Origin: Azonexus sp.
GTDB taxonomy: Bacteria; Pseudomonadota; Gammaproteobacteria; Burkholderiales; Rhodocyclaceae
Direction of reading: 5' to 3'
NCBI GenBank assembly: GCA_030697085.1
Contig: JAUYQT010000161.1
Span: forward strand, 1 to 8,049
DNA: 8,049 bases
Position numbers and translations under genes: made by a program. Of the stretch, positions 7,635 through 8,049 are shown one piece after another; position 1 is the first letter of the stretch; each line of letters opens with the position of its first letter. Under the pieces are notes generated by a model, which did not search any database, had not been told where the DNA came from, and worked only from the letters and a program-made list of their open reading frames with translations.

Positions 7635-7657
7635 TGGCCCGCTCAGATAGCGGGCCA
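7635..7657 (+). terminator. GC-rich hairpin between hfq and hflX (terminator or attenuator)
   Basis: TGGCCCGCT (7635-7643) and AGCGGGCCA (7649-7657) make a perfect 9-bp stem with the 5-base loop CAGAT, starting 16 bases after the hfq stop. The following bases (CTGCTTCTCTCG) are pyrimidine-rich but hold no run of T longer than two, so this is not a classic strong intrinsic terminator. It could give partial termination, or protect the hfq 3' end, with some read-through into hflX 25 bases downstream. Confidence 0.55.
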
Positions 7658-7682
7658 CTGCTTCTCTCGTCCGGAAACATCC

Positions 7683-8049
7683 ATGATTGAACGACCAGCC
7701 GCCGGTGAGCGTGCGGTGATCGTTCAGCTCGACTTTGGTCAGGCTGATCTGGAAGATCAACTGGAAGAAGTTCGCTTATTGGCTGATTCAGCCGGTGGTT
7801 TGGTGGTTGCCGAAGTTCGTGGCCCCCGCCATAGTCCTGACCCAAAAACCTTTGCAGGCAAGGGCAAGGTTCAGGAGATTGCAGCCATGTTGGCGGCGAC
7901 CGGGTCTGACCTGGTGATTTTTAATCATGAGCTCTCGCCAGCGCAGGAACGTAATCTCGAACGTGAGCTCAAATGCAGGGTGATCGACCGAACCAGCCTG
8001 ATTCTCGATATCTTTGCCCTGCGTGCTGCCAGTGCCGAGGGGAAGTTGC
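7683..8049 (+). CDS. hflX: Ribosome-rescue GTPase HflX, N-terminal part, 3' truncated by window
   Basis: The frame opens at ATG 7683 with GGAAA at 7673-7677 and stays open to the window end, giving 122 residues. They match the N-terminal HflX domain that precedes the GTPase domain: VIVQLDFGQADLEDQLEEVR (12-31), LLADSAGGLVVAEVRGPR (32-49), the glycine/lysine segment FAGKGKVQEI (57-66), VIFNHELSPAQERNLERELK (78-97) and VIDRTSLILDIFALRA (100-115) followed by EGKL. The GTP-binding motifs lie beyond the right edge and cannot be checked. Family knowledge: HflX binds 70S and 50S ribosomes and splits stalled or heat-damaged ribosomes using GTP. Adjacency to hfq is conserved across proteobacteria; hflK and hflC commonly follow and may lie to the right. 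It could share transcription with hfq through the intervening hairpin. Confidence 0.94.
   Translation, partial: MIERPAAGERAVIVQLDFGQADLEDQLEEVRLLADSAGGLVVAEVRGPRHSPDPKTFAGKGKVQEIAAMLAATGSDLVIFNHELSPAQERNLERELKCRVIDRTSLILDIFALRAASAEGKL

Noticed and set aside
1..8049. Search for a mobile element, CRISPR, tRNA, toxin-antitoxin or new system
   Set aside because: Every stretch is filled by recognised core genes in conserved order, gaps are at most 70 bases, and no array, inverted terminal repeats or foreign-looking composition is seen.

Overview
This window holds a conserved, plus-strand run of housekeeping genes from a Gram-negative bacterium. The order is pilF (5' truncated), rodZ, ispG, hisS, yfgM, bamB, der, hfq, hflX (3' truncated). 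This gene order, a 409-residue IspG with extra loops and the betaproteobacterial look of Hfq point to a betaproteobacterium. Base composition is moderately GC-rich (mid-50s per cent by eye). A Rhodocyclales-like member is my best guess, but the order-level placement is inference.

Layout: bases 1-7312 are seven genes packed with almost no spacing. Junctions are ATGA overlaps (pilF/rodZ, ispG/hisS, bamB/der), a TGATG overlap (yfgM/bamB), a 3-base gap (rodZ/ispG) and a 5-base gap (hisS/yfgM). This strongly suggests one polycistronic message with translational coupling; its promoter lies left of the window. A 70-base gap follows der, with a hairpin plus short T tract and then the hfq leader. A 63-base gap follows hfq, with a stronger 9-bp GC-rich hairpin, and then hflX begins and runs off the right edge. 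No stretch longer than 70 bases lacks a gene.

Functions: the block mixes envelope biogenesis (PilF pilotin for type IV pilus secretin, RodZ cell-shape factor, YfgM periplasmic chaperone partner, BamB outer-membrane protein assembly lipoprotein), isoprenoid precursor synthesis (IspG), translation (HisS) and ribosome biology (Der, HflX), plus the RNA chaperone Hfq. These are growth-linked functions, and the clustering is a known, conserved arrangement.

I found no mobile element, CRISPR array, tRNA or rRNA gene, toxin or defence system, and no evidence of a new biological system. The points worth a second look are small: two intergenic hairpins around hfq, a possible Hfq autoregulatory leader, and residue-level variants in Hfq, Der, BamB, IspG and HflX.
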